Shown here one piece after another: positions 25,611 through 37,519 of a stretch of 64,000 bases of DNA (its first letter is position 1; the number at the start of each line of letters is the position of its first letter). The DNA lies in contig JAVXUO010001536.1 of assembly GCA_033065855.1 (NCBI GenBank), forward strand, positions 62,001-126,000, in the 5' to 3' direction. The notes beneath the pieces are model-generated. The model saw nothing but the letters and a program-made list of their open reading frames with translations, did no database searches and was not told the origin of the DNA. A program made the position numbers and the translations under genes. This DNA is from Escallonia rubra (Eukaryota; Streptophyta; Magnoliopsida; Escalloniales; Escalloniaceae).

Positions 25611-28251
25611 GGCTTCATCCGATGTCCGATTGAGTCGATTCAAATTGGGTTGGACTCGTATGGTCGAGCTCTTTATCGACTATACTTAAGCAAATATTTA
25701 TAAAATTTAATAATTACCATTTTGACATTGATTTACGGTAATACCTCTTTAAGCATGCTTGATCTCGAAAACTATGAAACACTTTATTTTATTTTGACAA
25801 TAGAATGTAACACAAATATAATATTTTATTCAACTTTAAATGTGTTTAAAGTTAGTAAAATGGTTAGAAGTTAATTAAGATTGAGGTCTCACAGAAACTT
25901 TGCTTGTGAATAATTTTGAGTTACACTACCCACTGAGTTTTATTAAAAGGAGAGGATCATGCACTACCAAATAAACAATTTGTATTGCAATTGGTCATCT
26001 TTTTTGCTTTTAATTTGTAAAGTGAAATGAAGCCTAGCTTTTTTTGAGTCACAATTAGTGCCAAACTTACTTTCAACATTAATATTCTACTTTCGCTTCC
26101 TCAATGACAGAAGGAGGCAAATGAAGACCACTATCAACACGACATAAGCTGTGGGAATTGCAATAGCGATAATGGTCCGGGATATGTTGCTGCTGCCCTC
26201 CTGCAATAACATGAAGTTTGAATGAAATGCCAAATTTATTAATTGCTCAACTACCTTTTGTAACTCACTGAAAAGACAAAAGGTAACCACAAGTATTGCT
26301 CATTACTATCAATGATGTCCAAAAAGACTAGCCCCTATGCATTGCAGCACCTCCCATGTAATAGCACATTGTCGCTATATGCATTTAAACGATAAAAGAT
26401 TGTCATTATAATGGCACATTGTCGCTACACGCTAGCTACGTTAGTGTTGCAAGAACGTAAAAATTCTATCTATAATACAGATGAAATATTTTTCTATTGA
26501 GTGATAAACAAGGGAGGGGTTATCGAAAAAAGTTTTACCACTAGGCTTCAAAAGAGAAATTTTAGCCTTTGATCTCAGAAGCTGGTTAGTGTTATGCCTT
26601 GCTTGCTAGATTCATGCATCGACTTATTTTTCGGTCTTAAATGTTACACACTTGGTTACAAAAGATAATAATTGTCATGTTTATGAAAATGCGTTCCACG
26701 ACCAAAATATTTTGATTTGCATCTATAATTTCATATGCAGGTTGCTTAGCAACTAATATGTTGAATTGCTTATGTAACCTCTGTTAATTCTTTACTTGAT
26801 TTTCATCATGATGCATACCAACTTTTTTGGGTTTGAAACTTCTAAAACATTGATGTTGACGTGCATCAAACGTGAACTCAACTAGTTCTAAATAAGCATG
26901 AACGTCAAACATGATCAACTATAAAGGGACGAAGAAAGTACTTAATTGTTTACAAACATACAAGAAATCTATAAAAACACAAAATTGCAGTTGGTTGTTT
27001 GCACTATGAACAGTTTTTGGCGAGTGCAAACAAATAGAGCCACCGACCGAATAAGATGGCGGCGACGGCGCAAGAGTAGAGAAGTGGCGGTCGAGTTTGC
27101 CAAGTACAACTACTGCGGCTACGTCGCGTCCATGAGATCTGCAAGGGGAGCTTAACCTACAGCCTCTGCGGCGAGGCGGTGAAGGACAAGGTTGTGCGAT
27201 CAGAGTGGCGACGGCAACGATGAGGCGCTGGACCGACATATGGTTTTTTTTTTTTTTAGTTCGTTCCTTTTTTACTTTTTTAGTTGAATTCTCTCTTTCC
27301 ATTTTTCGGTGATAGGTGATAATGGTGAGTGTGTGCGCTGTGCCGTGGATAGGTGATGCCGGCGGTGCTCAGTGTAATTGTTGTGCATTGTTCTTTTATG
27401 GCTCAGACTATGGCTGTGGCCACGATTAAGGAAAGAGCAGGGCAAATCGGGGCGGGGTCAGGTTTCCTAAACTACCTTAGGATCGGGGATGGTATTCCAT
27501 TCTTTTAACTCAGTGCCGGGCTGGGGCTTAGTGGGGTTTCTGAACGAGCGGGGTGGATTCGGATTTAATAAGATCCACATCCGAGCCGCTCATTGCCATT
27601 CCTAGCGAGGCACAGTGAACAGCAGTAAAAGATGGACGCGGATTTGAGTTTTAGGGTCTTTTGTTATAGAAATTCATTTGTGGAAGTAGTAAAAAAGAGT
27701 CGATGATCAAGATGATGCCAAGATGACAAGATTCCATGGTCAGGATTGCGTAACCTTTACCTGCACCCAGGCGCCTGAGCTTGCGCACCTCTTCAACGTA
27801 CAGCTCCCAACCCTAGGGGAGGCTTGTGCCTTGCGCTTAGGCGTGCATTTTATAATAGTAGTTATGATTCTGACTTGTGGGGATTCCATAAAAAGACACA
27901 CTCGCATTGATAAGTAAGAGAAGACCAAGGACAGAATCTCAATAGTTTTGTCAACCATAAATGGGACCTGAACTATAATTCGTAAAGTTCTGCTATGAAA
28001 CGCTTATGGATTGGCCAAATAGTCCACATTGTTGCAGTTCCAATCCGATCATGTTGGCGGAACTACCTAAAACATGCAAAAATTGAGATTCTTCCACGTC
28101 TTTTCAGGAAGTGGCAGCCCCTGAGATGGATCATTTAGGCTGATGCATCTCCAGCCACCAAAATGTCCCATGATGTTCGTGTTGAGTTAAATTGGTAGCT
28201 CTAATTAATTGTTAAAAGTGTTAGATTTAGAACATGCATGGGATTTCTTTT

Positions 28252-28254
<3 letters not shown>
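25611..28254. other. Spacer with small GC-rich islands, no gene supported
   Basis: Apart from the lone CRK exon this is AT-rich DNA. Around 27,030-27,240 there is a GC-rich patch with short open stretches (for example EVAVEFAKYNYCGYVASM), possibly a gene fragment that I do not recognise. Around 27,430-27,610 lies another GC-rich patch (GGGGCGGGG, GAGCGGGGTGG) of unknown origin. Confidence 0.4.
26091..26200 (-). pseudogene. Lone exon of a cysteine-rich receptor-like kinase (transmembrane exon)
   Basis: The minus strand reads EGSSNISRTIIAIAIPTAYV followed by VLIVVFICLLLSLRKRK: a short Ser-rich linker, one strong membrane-spanning segment and a basic stop-transfer patch. This is what the small second exon of plant CRK (DUF26) kinase genes encodes. 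Splice signals flank it: TTATTGCAG before GAGGGCAGC (acceptor at 26,201-26,202) and GTAGAA after (donor). I looked for the DUF26 exon (higher coordinates) and kinase exons (lower coordinates) and saw neither, so this is a stranded exon, either a gene relic or a captured fragment. Identification is by recollection of the family, not by a search. Confidence 0.6.

Positions 28255-28297
<43 letters not shown>
28255..28297. repeat. (TA)n microsatellite, left flank of the large MULE
   Basis: About 43 bp of alternating TA immediately left of the MULE terminus; TA repeats resume right after its other end at 42,450. The element inserted inside a TA microsatellite, so its exact target duplication cannot be read. 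Confidence 0.9.
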
Positions 28298-28299
<2 letters not shown>

Positions 28300-28318
28300 G
28301 AGCCGATCCCTGTCTACC

Positions 28319-28658
28319 GGTGGAGAAATTGTTATTTCTCCACCAAAAATGTAGCCGTCCACGTGTACTCGTGGACGGCTCAGATGTGTTTTTTTTATTT
28401 TGAAAAAGTAGCAACCGCTACTCTTTCACGCGGTTGCAAAATTTGACAATTATGCCCTTCAACCCCAACCGCAAGAAAGAGTAGCGGTTGGGGGCCCACT
28501 GTGTAAATCCCCATTTTTCATGCCAAAAACCCAACCGCAACAAAGTGTTGCGGTTGGGGATTTACTTATTTTCAAGCCAAAAACCCAACCGCAACACTTT
28601 GTTGCGGTTGGTATGATTACCGTCAAAGGCCCCCCAACCGCAACAAAGTGTTGCGGTT
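28319..28658. repeat. Ladder of short perfect hairpins at the MULE terminus
   Basis: Successive inverted repeats: 28319-28344 (GGTGGAGAAAT...ATTTCTCCACC), 28353-28380 (AGCCGTCCACG...CGTGGACGGCT), then units built on CAACCGCAAC/GTTGCGGTTG at 28532-28558, 28586-28612 and 28635-28658, with CAACCGCTACTCTTTC and its inverse at about 28,412 and 28,465. The right TIR has the mirror set (about 42,090-42,430). These could be transposase-binding or structural elements; that role is inferred. Confidence 0.85.
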
Positions 28659-28668
28659 CCCCCCCTGC

Positions 28669-28763
28669 CACGTGGTATCCTCCCCCCTGCCACGTGGTGT
28701 CCTCCCCCCCCCCACGTGGTGTCCTTCCCCCCCCCCCCACGTCCTTCCCCCCCCCCCCACGTG
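28669..28763 (+). promoter_or_regulatory. Repeated CACGTG (G-box) units in the MULE TIR promoter
   Basis: Four CACGTG motifs at 28669, 28691, 28713 and 28758, each within a CCACGTGGTGTCCTYCCCC unit, plus one CACGTC variant near 28,739. They lie about 150-250 bp upstream of the likely TATA box. CACGTG is the plant G-box bound by bHLH and bZIP factors. The right TIR has a matching C/G-run zone at about 41,985-42,090 with fewer intact motifs. Confidence 0.65.
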
Positions 28764-28915
28764 GTGTCCTTCCCTCCCCCTGTCCTTTTTCCATAGCCAG
28801 CTCAAAGCTCGGCCGCACAGTCTTCTGCCATTTTTTTTCTTTCACAGCCTTTGACTACTGCTCACTCACGAATTTTTTTCTGTCTTCTTTCTTCTCTCTC
28901 CCTCACTTTTCTCTC

Positions 28916-28922
28916 TTTATAA
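28916..28922 (+). promoter_or_regulatory. Likely TATA box of the transposase gene, within the left TIR
   Basis: TTTATAA follows a CT-rich tract and precedes a CA-rich leader. A 5'-UTR intron is likely, from donor CAA|GTAAGTATTT at 29,103 to an acceptor TTTTTAG at 30,186-30,187, just before the ATG at 30,202. The mirror sequence stands in the right TIR. Confidence 0.6.
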
Positions 28923-30201
28923 GCCGTTCTCCCCGAACCCTTTCTTCCACTCTCCATCATCTTTACCAACTATCTTCATACTCCATATCTCACCTACATA
29001 ATCTCCACAACAATACAAACAAAAAAAAATTACGCTAGAAGATCGGTGGATAACCGCTAGAAGATCGGTGGATTTTTCTTTAAATATATCAAGTTAAAAC
29101 AAGTAAGTATTTGGAATTTTCTTATAATTCAATGTTAATTTCAAATTGTTCTTATCAATGAATTGTTTAGATTGTGTTATGCTTAAATTGTTCTTACCAT
29201 AGTCTAAAATTCGTGTTTTTTAAGAGTTTGAAATTAGGGATTGAACTAGCGTTTTATTTAGCGAATATTCATTCGAAGTCCAAAAATAGTCATTGTAGAC
29301 TCAAATCGAAGATAACGAAAATACAAATTGAACGAAACAAAAATCAGATCAATCGGAGATCGGATGAGCGGTTTTTTAAGGTGTCAAAATTAGGTTTATA
29401 CAAATCAGTGTATTACATTTATAGATTCCAAAATAGCGATTTTTTAGGATGTCAAATTTTGGATCTTTCACGAATTTATAAAAAAATAGCTAGAGCTATA
29501 TTTTTCCAGAGTGCAAAAAATAGACCCTAGTTATTTTGAAAAAATATATATCATGAAACAATTTCAGATGTTTCCAAAGACTGGAAATGGGTCAACTGAT
29601 ACGAGAAACCTTGTAACTTTGCAGTGTAATTTAAAATATCAAGCTAGCGCGATTTCGGGCGAAACTTTTATGACAACCCTAGGATGTTGGGAAGTTCCAT
29701 TTCTCAGGAATTTGCCCCATTCCGAAGTCGTTAGCTATTTTTTGGCTAAACGGGCTTTAAAGCGTTCGATCCGGACACCAGTTCGGGATTTTTGGGTGAA
29801 AAATCCGTAAAATACTTTTTAGATCAAGAATAAATTCAGGAAGCTTAAAATAGCATTTCAAAGCACTTTTGAGATTTTCTGATGCCATGGGGTATTTTGG
29901 TAATTTGCCACCCTAAGAGGGGTATTTTGGTAATTTTACAATGTTAAGTTTTTTAAACGACTTTTTAGTCCATCAATGTAAGTAAAACACCTAAAAAGTT
30001 GTTTTGAAGCTGATTTGGGACGTTAGAGTGATAATGAACCCCCGGGGGCATTTCAGTAATTTACCGCTCATTAGGGGTATTTTGGTAATTTCTATCAAAT
30101 TCGGGACACAACTGGAGGAAATAATTTTTATTTTTATTTTATTTAATTCTATGACTTGTTGAGAATGATATAATTTTTATTTTTTAGATTTCAGTATAAA
30201 T

Positions 30202-32168
30202 ATGGATGCAACTGGAGGAAATAATTTTTGTGAAGATTCTTATCCACCTTATTTGGGTCAAATTTTTCAAACATTGGACGAACTTGAAGCATACTATAGA
30301 GCATATTCGAAAACGATAGGTTTTGGTATTAGAATTAAGACGACTAGAAAACGGGCGAATACAGATCAAATTTGTGGAAGACTATTTGAGTGTTATAGAG
30401 GAGCACCGCATGTACCCCCCGTTGTTCGGATCAGTGACGAAGGGCCAACAAGACAAAGAAAACGGGACACATTTCCGGGTACCGGCTGCAAGGCCCATGT
30501 GTATGCAGTACACCGGAAAAATGAAAACCATTGGGTTGTGACGGGAGTGGAGTTGAGCCATAATCATCAGTTGATGACCCCTAGTAAGATTGGTCAAATT
30601 CATCAACACCGACAAAATAAGCGCGGCACACAGACAATTGATATTTACAATGGCCGAGGCTAAAATTCCACCTTCTAGAATGATGGGGGTTTTCTCAAGC
30701 CAGGCTGGGGGGATTGACAAGTTGAGTTTCAACGAAGTAGACCTTCGAAATGAACTTCGTGTTCAGAGGAGAGAGTCTTTCGGTAAGAGTGATTCTCAAG
30801 CTACACTTGATATCTTCAGGAGCCTTCAGAGTGAGAATTCTGGCTTTTTCTATAGTCTCCAACTGGATGATGAGAACCGCATTAGTACTATATTTTGGGT
30901 GGATGCCCGTTCTAGAGCTGCTTACCAAAATTTTGGGGATGTTGTGACGTTTGACACCACATACCGCACAAATAAGTACTTTATGCCTTTTGTTCCGTTC
31001 ACCGGGGTGAACCACCACTATCAGTCAATCTTGTTTGGCTTTGCCCTGCTTAGGGATGAGACGGAGGAGTCATTTACGTGATTATTTGAAACGTGGCTTA
31101 AAGCAATGATCAAATTCCTCCAAAGATCATCATCACCGACCAAGATTTGGCAATGAAAAATGCAATCGCTAAGGTCCTTCCAGATACTCACCATGGCATG
31201 TGCACATGGCACATAAGCAACAAATATCCCGAACAGCTTCACAATGTATATGAAAACCATCCGACATTCAAGAGTTACTTTAATACATGTGTGAAGAAAT
31301 CGTTGACGGTAGACGTGTTCGAGGAGAGGTGGGCCAAGTTAATGGATGACTACTATTTGCACAATCATGAATGGTTACAAGCGTTGTATGAGATCAAGGC
31401 ACAGTGGGTCGGTGCCTACACGAAAAAGTTTTTGCAGCTGGAATGACTACGACCTCGAGAAGCGAAGGTATGAATGCATTCTTTGATGGGTACGTAGGCC
31501 ATTCTTCAAGTATAAAGGAGTTCGTACTAGAGATGCAGAAAGCCATTGACAAGCAATTTTTCCTTCAGAGAGAAGCCGATGCGGCTACAGTTTACAGAGA
31601 AAGAGCCATAGTAGTTTTTTCACCTTTGGAGGCTCATGCGGCTCAAGTCTATACAAAGGAAATGTTTAGACAGTTTCAAGAGGAACTACTAAAATCGAAT
31701 CAATATAGCATGACAAAGTTGCACGAGTATTCCACCAGAGATCTCAAGGTTTATGCTTTGACAAATGTGACGAATTTTGCCAATCTGTGCTCTTCGTCGG
31801 CTCCGAGGAACAGAAGACATTTTACGGTAGCAGTTTGTATGGACACCGGGTTTGTTAATTGCAACTGTCAACTGTTTGAGCATAAAGGTATACTTTGTCG
31901 ACACGCGTTGAGGTTTTTTAGCGCCAAGAATGCTCGTGAAATCCCTCCAGAGTATATCTTGGATCGGTGGACGAAGGAAGCCAATAGAGTCCACGGTCAC
32001 ATTCCTTACGTGCCCAATGTTTCAGTTGATTTTGAGCAATCTGAGACACTGCGATATAATCACCTTTGTAACATCATGCACGGTTTACCATTGGATGCAG
32101 CGTCAACATTTGATGGGTACAGGTATCAAGTTGAAGCAGCCGCATGGGATAAGGTTAACCTTGCATAG
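30202..32168 (+). pseudogene. FAR1/FHY3-type MULE transposase, disrupted
   Basis: Domains in order: a FAR1 (WRKY-GCM1-type) zinc finger at about 30,235-30,570 (FQTLDELEAYYRAYSKTIGF, ICGRLFECYRG, GTGCKAHVYAV, ELSHNHQL); a MULE DDE core at about 30,930-31,500 (VVTFDTTYRTNKYFMPFVPF, ITDQDLAMKNAIAKVLP, HGMCTWHI, TSRSEGMNAFFDGYV); and a SWIM zinc finger near 31,850-31,910 (VNCNCQLFEHKGILCRHAL). FAR1-related MULE transposases bind TIRs and cut and paste the element; host FHY3/FAR1 factors descend from them. The ATG at 30,202 fits because a splice acceptor lies just upstream. The frame is interrupted by shifts near 30,615, 31,105 and 31,430 and a TGA at 31,079-31,081, where TGG would give the usual W. 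Residues after the TAG at 32,166 (RMALPERRDNPTT...) look like a lost C-terminal tail. I call it a disabled transposase. Confidence 0.92.
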
Positions 32169-32589
32169 TTTAGGATGGCATTACCAGAAAGACGGGACAA
32201 TCCGACTACTCGGACGACTCCAGCCGGTAGATTCAATCGAGCTTCACAGCCAGTCATTGACAGCACTAGCCTGCAAGATGAGGAGACGATATTTTTTATC
32301 CAATTATTTCTCAAACAAAAGGGTGAAAACGTGCAATACGTATGAAGAATCTGATTAAAGAAGCAACGGGTCAAAAAAATTACGAAAGTGGGCGTTGTGT
32401 AATAAGATAACTGATCATGACAAGAGAAACCATTATAACGTGCTAGGTATCGAACCTGGCAGTATGGTCGAGGAGGACGATGATGAGGCAATGTGTTATG
32501 GTTAATGTTTGTATTTGTTCAAATTAATGTTTCAGTTGTTTAAATTGAACTTTTATAATGTTTAAATTTGTAATTTGGTTTGTGGATTC

Positions 32590-35500
32590 TTGTCAGTTTT
32601 TTTTAAATTGCACCTTAGGCACGCTAATTAGCCCATTTCTATGAATTTCGGCGAAAATCGAGACAAATAATATTTTTGGTTTTCCTATGAAGGGCCTATT
32701 CGCGCACACTTTAGCGCCCAATTCATAACTTCCCAAAAATCTTGTAATTTTATTTATCACTTCCTTTTTTGCTCATTGCAACGTAGGCACGCTAGTTAAC
32801 CCATTTTTATGAATTTTAGTGAAATTCGAGACAAATAATTTTTTTGGTTTTCCTACGAAAGGCCTATTCGCTCACACTTTATCGCCCAATTCATAGCTTC
32901 CGAAAAATCTTGTATATTTTTTTGTCAGTTTTTTTTTTGCTCAATACCTTAGGCACGCTAATTAGCCCATATCAGCGAAATTCGAGAAAAATAATTTTTT
33001 TTTGTTTTCCTATGAAGACCTATTCGCGCACATTTTAGCGCTTAATTCATAACTTCCGAAAAATCTTGTAAATTTTTTTATCACTTCTTTTTTGCTCATT
33101 GCACCGTAGGCACGCTACTTAGCCCATTTTTATGAATTTTAGCGGAATTCGAGACAAATAATTTTTTTGGTTTTTCTATGAAGGGCCTATTCGCGCACAC
33201 TTTAGCGCCTAATTCATAGCTTCCGAAAAATCTTATAATTTTTTTTTTATCAGTTTTTTTTGCTCATTGCACCGTAGGCACGCTAGTTAGCCCATTTTAA
33301 TGAATTTTAGTGGAATTTGAGACAAATATTTTTTTTGGTTTTCCTATGAAGGGCATATTCGCGCACACTTTAGCACCTAATTCAAAGCTTCCGAAAAATT
33401 TTGTAATTTTTTTTATCAGTTTTTTTTTGCTCATTGCATCGTAAGCATGCTAGTTAGCCCATTTTTATGAATTTTAGCGAAATTCGAGACAAATATTTTT
33501 TTCTGGTTTTCCTATGAAAGGCTTATTCGCGCATACTTTATCGCCTAATTCATAGCTTCCGAAAAATCTTATATATTTTTTTGTCAGTTTTTTTTGCTCA
33601 ATATACCTTAGGCACGCTAATTAGCCCATTTCTATGAATTTCGACGAAAATCGAGACAGATAATTTTTTTGATTTTCCTATAAAGGGTCTATTCGCGCAC
33701 ACTTTAGCGCCCAATTCATAACTTCCGAAAAAATCTTGTAATTTTTTTTATCACTTCCTTTTTTTCTCATTGCACCGTAGGCACGCTAGGTAGCCCATTT
33801 TTATGGATTTTAGCGAAATTCGAGACAAATAATTTTTTTGGTTTTCCTATGAAAGGCCTATTCGCGCACACTTTATCGCCCTATTCATAACTTCCGAAAA
33901 ATCTTGTAATTTTTTTTATCACTTCCTTTTTTGCTCATTGCACCGTAGGCACGCTAGTTAGCCCATTTTTATGAATTTTAGCGGAATTCGAGACAAATAA
34001 TTTTTTTAATTTTCCTATGACGGCCTATTCGCGCACACTTTAGCGCTTAATTTATAGCTTCCAAAAAATCTTGTAATTTTTTTTATCAGTTTTGTTTTTG
34101 CTCATTACACCGTAGGCACGCTAGTTAGCCCATTTTTATGAATTTTAGTGAAATTCGAGACAAATAATTTTTTTTGTTTTCCTATGAAAGGCCTATTCGG
34201 GCACACTTTATCGCCCAATTCATAGCTTCCGAAAAATGTTGTATATTTTTTTGTCTGTTTTTTTTGCTCAATACCTTAGGCACGCTAATTAGCCCATTTC
34301 GGCGAAATTCGAGAAAAATAATTTTTTTTGTTTTCCTATGAAGACATATTCGCGCACATTTTAGCGCTTAATTCATAATTTCTGAAAAATCTTGTAAATT
34401 TTTTTATCACTTCTTTTTTGCTCATTGCACCGTAGGCACGCTAGTTAGCCCATTTTTATGAATTTTAGCGGAATTCGAGACAAATAATTTTTTTGGTTTT
34501 TCTATGAAGGGCCTATTCGCGCACACTTTAGCGCCTAATTCATAGCTTCCGAAAAATCTTATAATTTTTTTTTTATCAGTTTTTTTTTTGCTCATTGCAC
34601 CGTAGGCACGCTAGTTAGCCCATTTTAATGAATTTTAGTGGAATTTGAGACAAATATTTTTTTTGGTTTTCCTATGAAGGGCATATTCGCGCATACTTTA
34701 GCACCTAATTCAAAGCTTCCGAAAAATTTTGTAATTTTTTTTATCAGTTTTTTTTTTGCTCATTGCATCGTAAGCATGCTAGTTAGCCCATTTTTATGAA
34801 TTTTAGCGAAATTCGAGACAAATATTTTTTTTGTGATTTTCCTATGAAAGGTCTATTCGCGCAGACTTTATCGCCCAATTCATAGCTTCCGAAAAATCTT
34901 ATATATTTTTTTGTCAGTTTTTTTTTGCTCAATATACCTTAGGCACGCTAATTAGCCCATTTCTATGAATTTTGACGAAAATCGAGACAGATAATTTTTT
35001 TGATTTTCCTATAAAGGGTCTATTCGCGCACACTTTAGCGCCCAATTCATAACTTCCGAAAAAATCTTGTAATTTTTTTTATCACTTCCTTTTTTTCTCA
35101 TTGCACCGTAGGCACGCTAGGTAGCCCATTTTTATGGATTTTAGCGAAATTCGAGACAAATAATTTTTTTGGTTTTCCTATGAAAGGCCTATTCGCGCAC
35201 ACTTTATCGCCCAATTCATAACTTCCGAAAAATCTTGTAATTTTTTTATCACTTCCTTTTTTGCTCATTGCACCGTAGGCACGCTAGTTAGCCCATTTTT
35301 ATGAATTTTAGCGGAATTCGAGACAAATAATTTTTTTAATTTTCCTATGACGGCCTATTCGCGCACACTTTAGCGCCTAATTTATAGCTTCCAAAAAATC
35401 TTGTAATTTTTTTTATCAGTTTTGTTTTTGCTCATTACACCGTAGGCACGCTAGTTAGCCCATTTTTATGAATTTTAGCGAAATTCGAGACAAATAATTT

Positions 35501-36440
35501 TTTTTGTTTTCCTATGAAAGGCCTATTCGGGCACACTTTATCGCCCAATTCATAGCTTCCGAAAAATGTTGTATATTTTTTTGTCTATTTTTTTTGCTCA
35601 ATATACCTTAGACACGCTAATTAGCCCATTTCTATGAATTTCGACGAAAAGCGAGACATAATTTTTTTTGTTTTCCTATGAAGGGCCTATTCGCGCACCC
35701 TTTAGCGCCCAATTCATAACTCCGAAAAATCTTGTAATTTTTTTTATCACTTCCTTTTTTGCTCATTGCACCGTAGGCACGCTAGTTAGCCCATTTTTAT
35801 GAATTTTAGCGAAATTTGAGACATAATTTTTTTGATTTTTCTATGAAAGGCCTATTCGCGCACACTTTATCCCCCAATTCATAGCTTCCGAAAAATCTTG
35901 TATATTTTTTTGTCAGTTGTTTTGCTCAAAATACCTTAGGCACGCTAATTAGCCCATTTCTATGAATTTCGATGAAATTCGAGACAAATAATTTTTTTGA
36001 TTTTCCTATGAAGGACCTATTCGCGCACATTTTATCGCCCAATTCATAGCTTCCGAAAAAAATTTTGTATATTTTTTTGTCAGTTTTTTTTGCTCAATAT
36101 ACCTTAGGCACGCTAATTAGCCCATTTCTATGAATTTCGGCGGAATTCGAAACAACTAATTTTTTTGGTTTTCCTACGAAAGGCTTATTCGCGCACACTT
36201 TTTCGTCCAATTCATAGCTTCCGAAAAATCTTGTATATTTTTTTGTCAGTTTTTTTTTTGCTCAATATACCTTAGGCACGCTAATTAGCCTATTTCTATG
36301 AATGTTGGCAAAAATCGAGACAATTTGTTTTTTGGGTTTTCCTACGACGCGCCTATTCGCGCACACTTTAGGCACGCTATTTTTTTCACTTTTTTGTTGT
36401 TCATTGCACCTTATGCACGCTAATTAGCCCATTGTCCAAA
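32590..36440. repeat. Satellite-like array: 24 monomers of ~167 bp with an 8-mer higher-order block
   Basis: Monomers carry GGCACGCTAATTAGCCCATT, GAATTTTAGCGAAATTCGAG, TTTTCCTATGAAGGGCCTAT, TCGCGCACACTTTAGCGCCC and AATTCATAGCTTCCGAAAAA. Counting the AGCCCAT landmark gives 24 copies from 32,631 to 36,427; most spacings are 162-170 bp, with a few at 139-157. Copies at 32,965-34,127 match copies at 34,292-35,458 one by one (offset 1,326-1,331 bp), including shared private variants such as TCGTAAGCATGC and ATTCGGGCACAC. So eight monomers were duplicated as a block of about 1.33 kb. The array lies between the two convergent genes of the MULE. Confidence 0.93.
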
Positions 36441-36565
36441 ATAAAACAATAGTAATCATAAGGCTAATTCAATTTCAAACCTTAATATCCAAAATCGAAC
36501 AATAAAAATAATAATCCATACGAACGTCTACTACATCTCAGGATAATGGTAAGGAAGGCATCTAG

Positions 36566-37519
36566 CTACGTCAAGGCATCCGTTCGAGACCACGACATAT
36601 ATTTGAGCACATCCGAACGAGCTATGTAGTCCATGTACTTGGGGACGTAAATCCCGCAATCATGACTGTTATATTGCTTTGGTCGGTTTTGTATCATCAC
36701 GACCGTCCAAGGCTCTATCATTGTTTTGCTCATGATGACTTCCCCCTTAATATGTCGGCACGCTAGTGGAATGATAGTAGTCTGCATCCAATAATAAGAA
36801 AGGTTATCAAGCCTATGTAACAAGCAGAATAGACTATGAGCGAAGGTCAAGAAATATAAACTAACCACCGCATTGATGTACGTGGAGTACATATGCTCCA
36901 GCTGCCGACCAGGTCCGTCTTCCCTTAGGCTATCGTATATGTGGACCACTTTATTCTCTGGAAATAGAATTAATAGGAATAAGTGGCTTGCATGAAGAGC
37001 AGGTAGCATGATTAGGTTCGCCTCAAATGCGTGACATTGGTAGTTCGCGTTCAAGTAGGAAAGCACGTTTGCAGATGGTCGCCATTCACCCTTGCTTGTC
37101 CCTCGCATCCTCCTCCATGCTGTGAACTCCTTCATGCTATTCACCATGATGGGGACAAGATAAGAGGCATACATGTTGAGCTTCAAAGTTTGGCAGGGGT
37201 TATAATTTAGCTCTCTAACACGGAGCAGATCTATATAAGCATCCATGACCCAGTTTGAAATATCTGTGTCCGGCGCCAACAGTCTTATATCAGAGTGACC
37301 TACGAATCCCAAAACAGGAAAGTCTGTTGAATCGACGGGCTCATGCCCGAAGTAGTGCCAGTCGATCCAATCCCATTTGGCCGGACTCAATGGCTTCGTC
37401 GGTTGTCCTTTATCCGACCGGACTCTTGGGCGCGACGCCTGGATTCCTACTTGGGTCACCTGACTTTGGCGCTGAGAGTCATACGCATCAGGAGGCAAGA
37501 GACTAAACGGCTTCCACAC
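36566..37519 (-). pseudogene. ULP1-like (C48) cysteine protease region of the MULE's second gene
   Basis: The minus strand has the ULP1/SENP peptidase fold signature: His in LHASHLFLLILFPENK, Asp in VVHIYDSLRE, and the catalytic Cys in QYNSHDCGIYVPKYMDY near the end, with Gln in MIQNRPKQ. Upstream is a MULE-ULP1-style domain (DTDISNWVMDAYIDLL). An intron interrupts it at about 36,785-36,865 (donor GGTTAGTTT, acceptor GGATGCAG); reading through it gives the hydrophobic YFLTFAHSLFCLLHR, which is probably not protein. ULP1 enzymes remove or process SUMO; copies in plant MULEs are known, with an unknown role. It follows the PMD part in the same orientation, and a shared transcript is likely but not proven. 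Stop codons in the repeat linker just upstream suggest this copy is impaired. Confidence 0.82.

Larger units (their letters stand above)
28299..30102 (+). repeat. Left terminal inverted repeat of the large MULE
   Basis: Aligns in reverse with 42,449 inward. Shared landmarks: GGAGCCGATCCCTGTCTACC, the GTCCACGTGTACTCGTGGAC hairpin, AACCGCAACAAAGTGTTGCG units, the TATA zone, AGATCGGTGGATAACCGCTA and a GTAAGTATTT splice donor. Inward similarity reaches about 30,102 (CCCCCGGGGGCATTTC and GGTATTTTGGTAATTT). The right TIR is longer because it holds three copies of a ~605-bp segment present about once here. Confidence 0.9.

Noticed and set aside
26919-27302. 127-codon minus-strand ORF
   Set aside because: Starts in a poly-T/A tract and has no recognisable motif; possible fragment only.
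32590-36440. CRISPR-like or prokaryotic repeat array
   Set aside because: Units are contiguous ~167-bp satellites without spacers, in a plant transposon.
32590-36440. Centromere satellite of the host
   Set aside because: The array is short, inside a MULE and between its genes; nothing in the window shows centromere identity.
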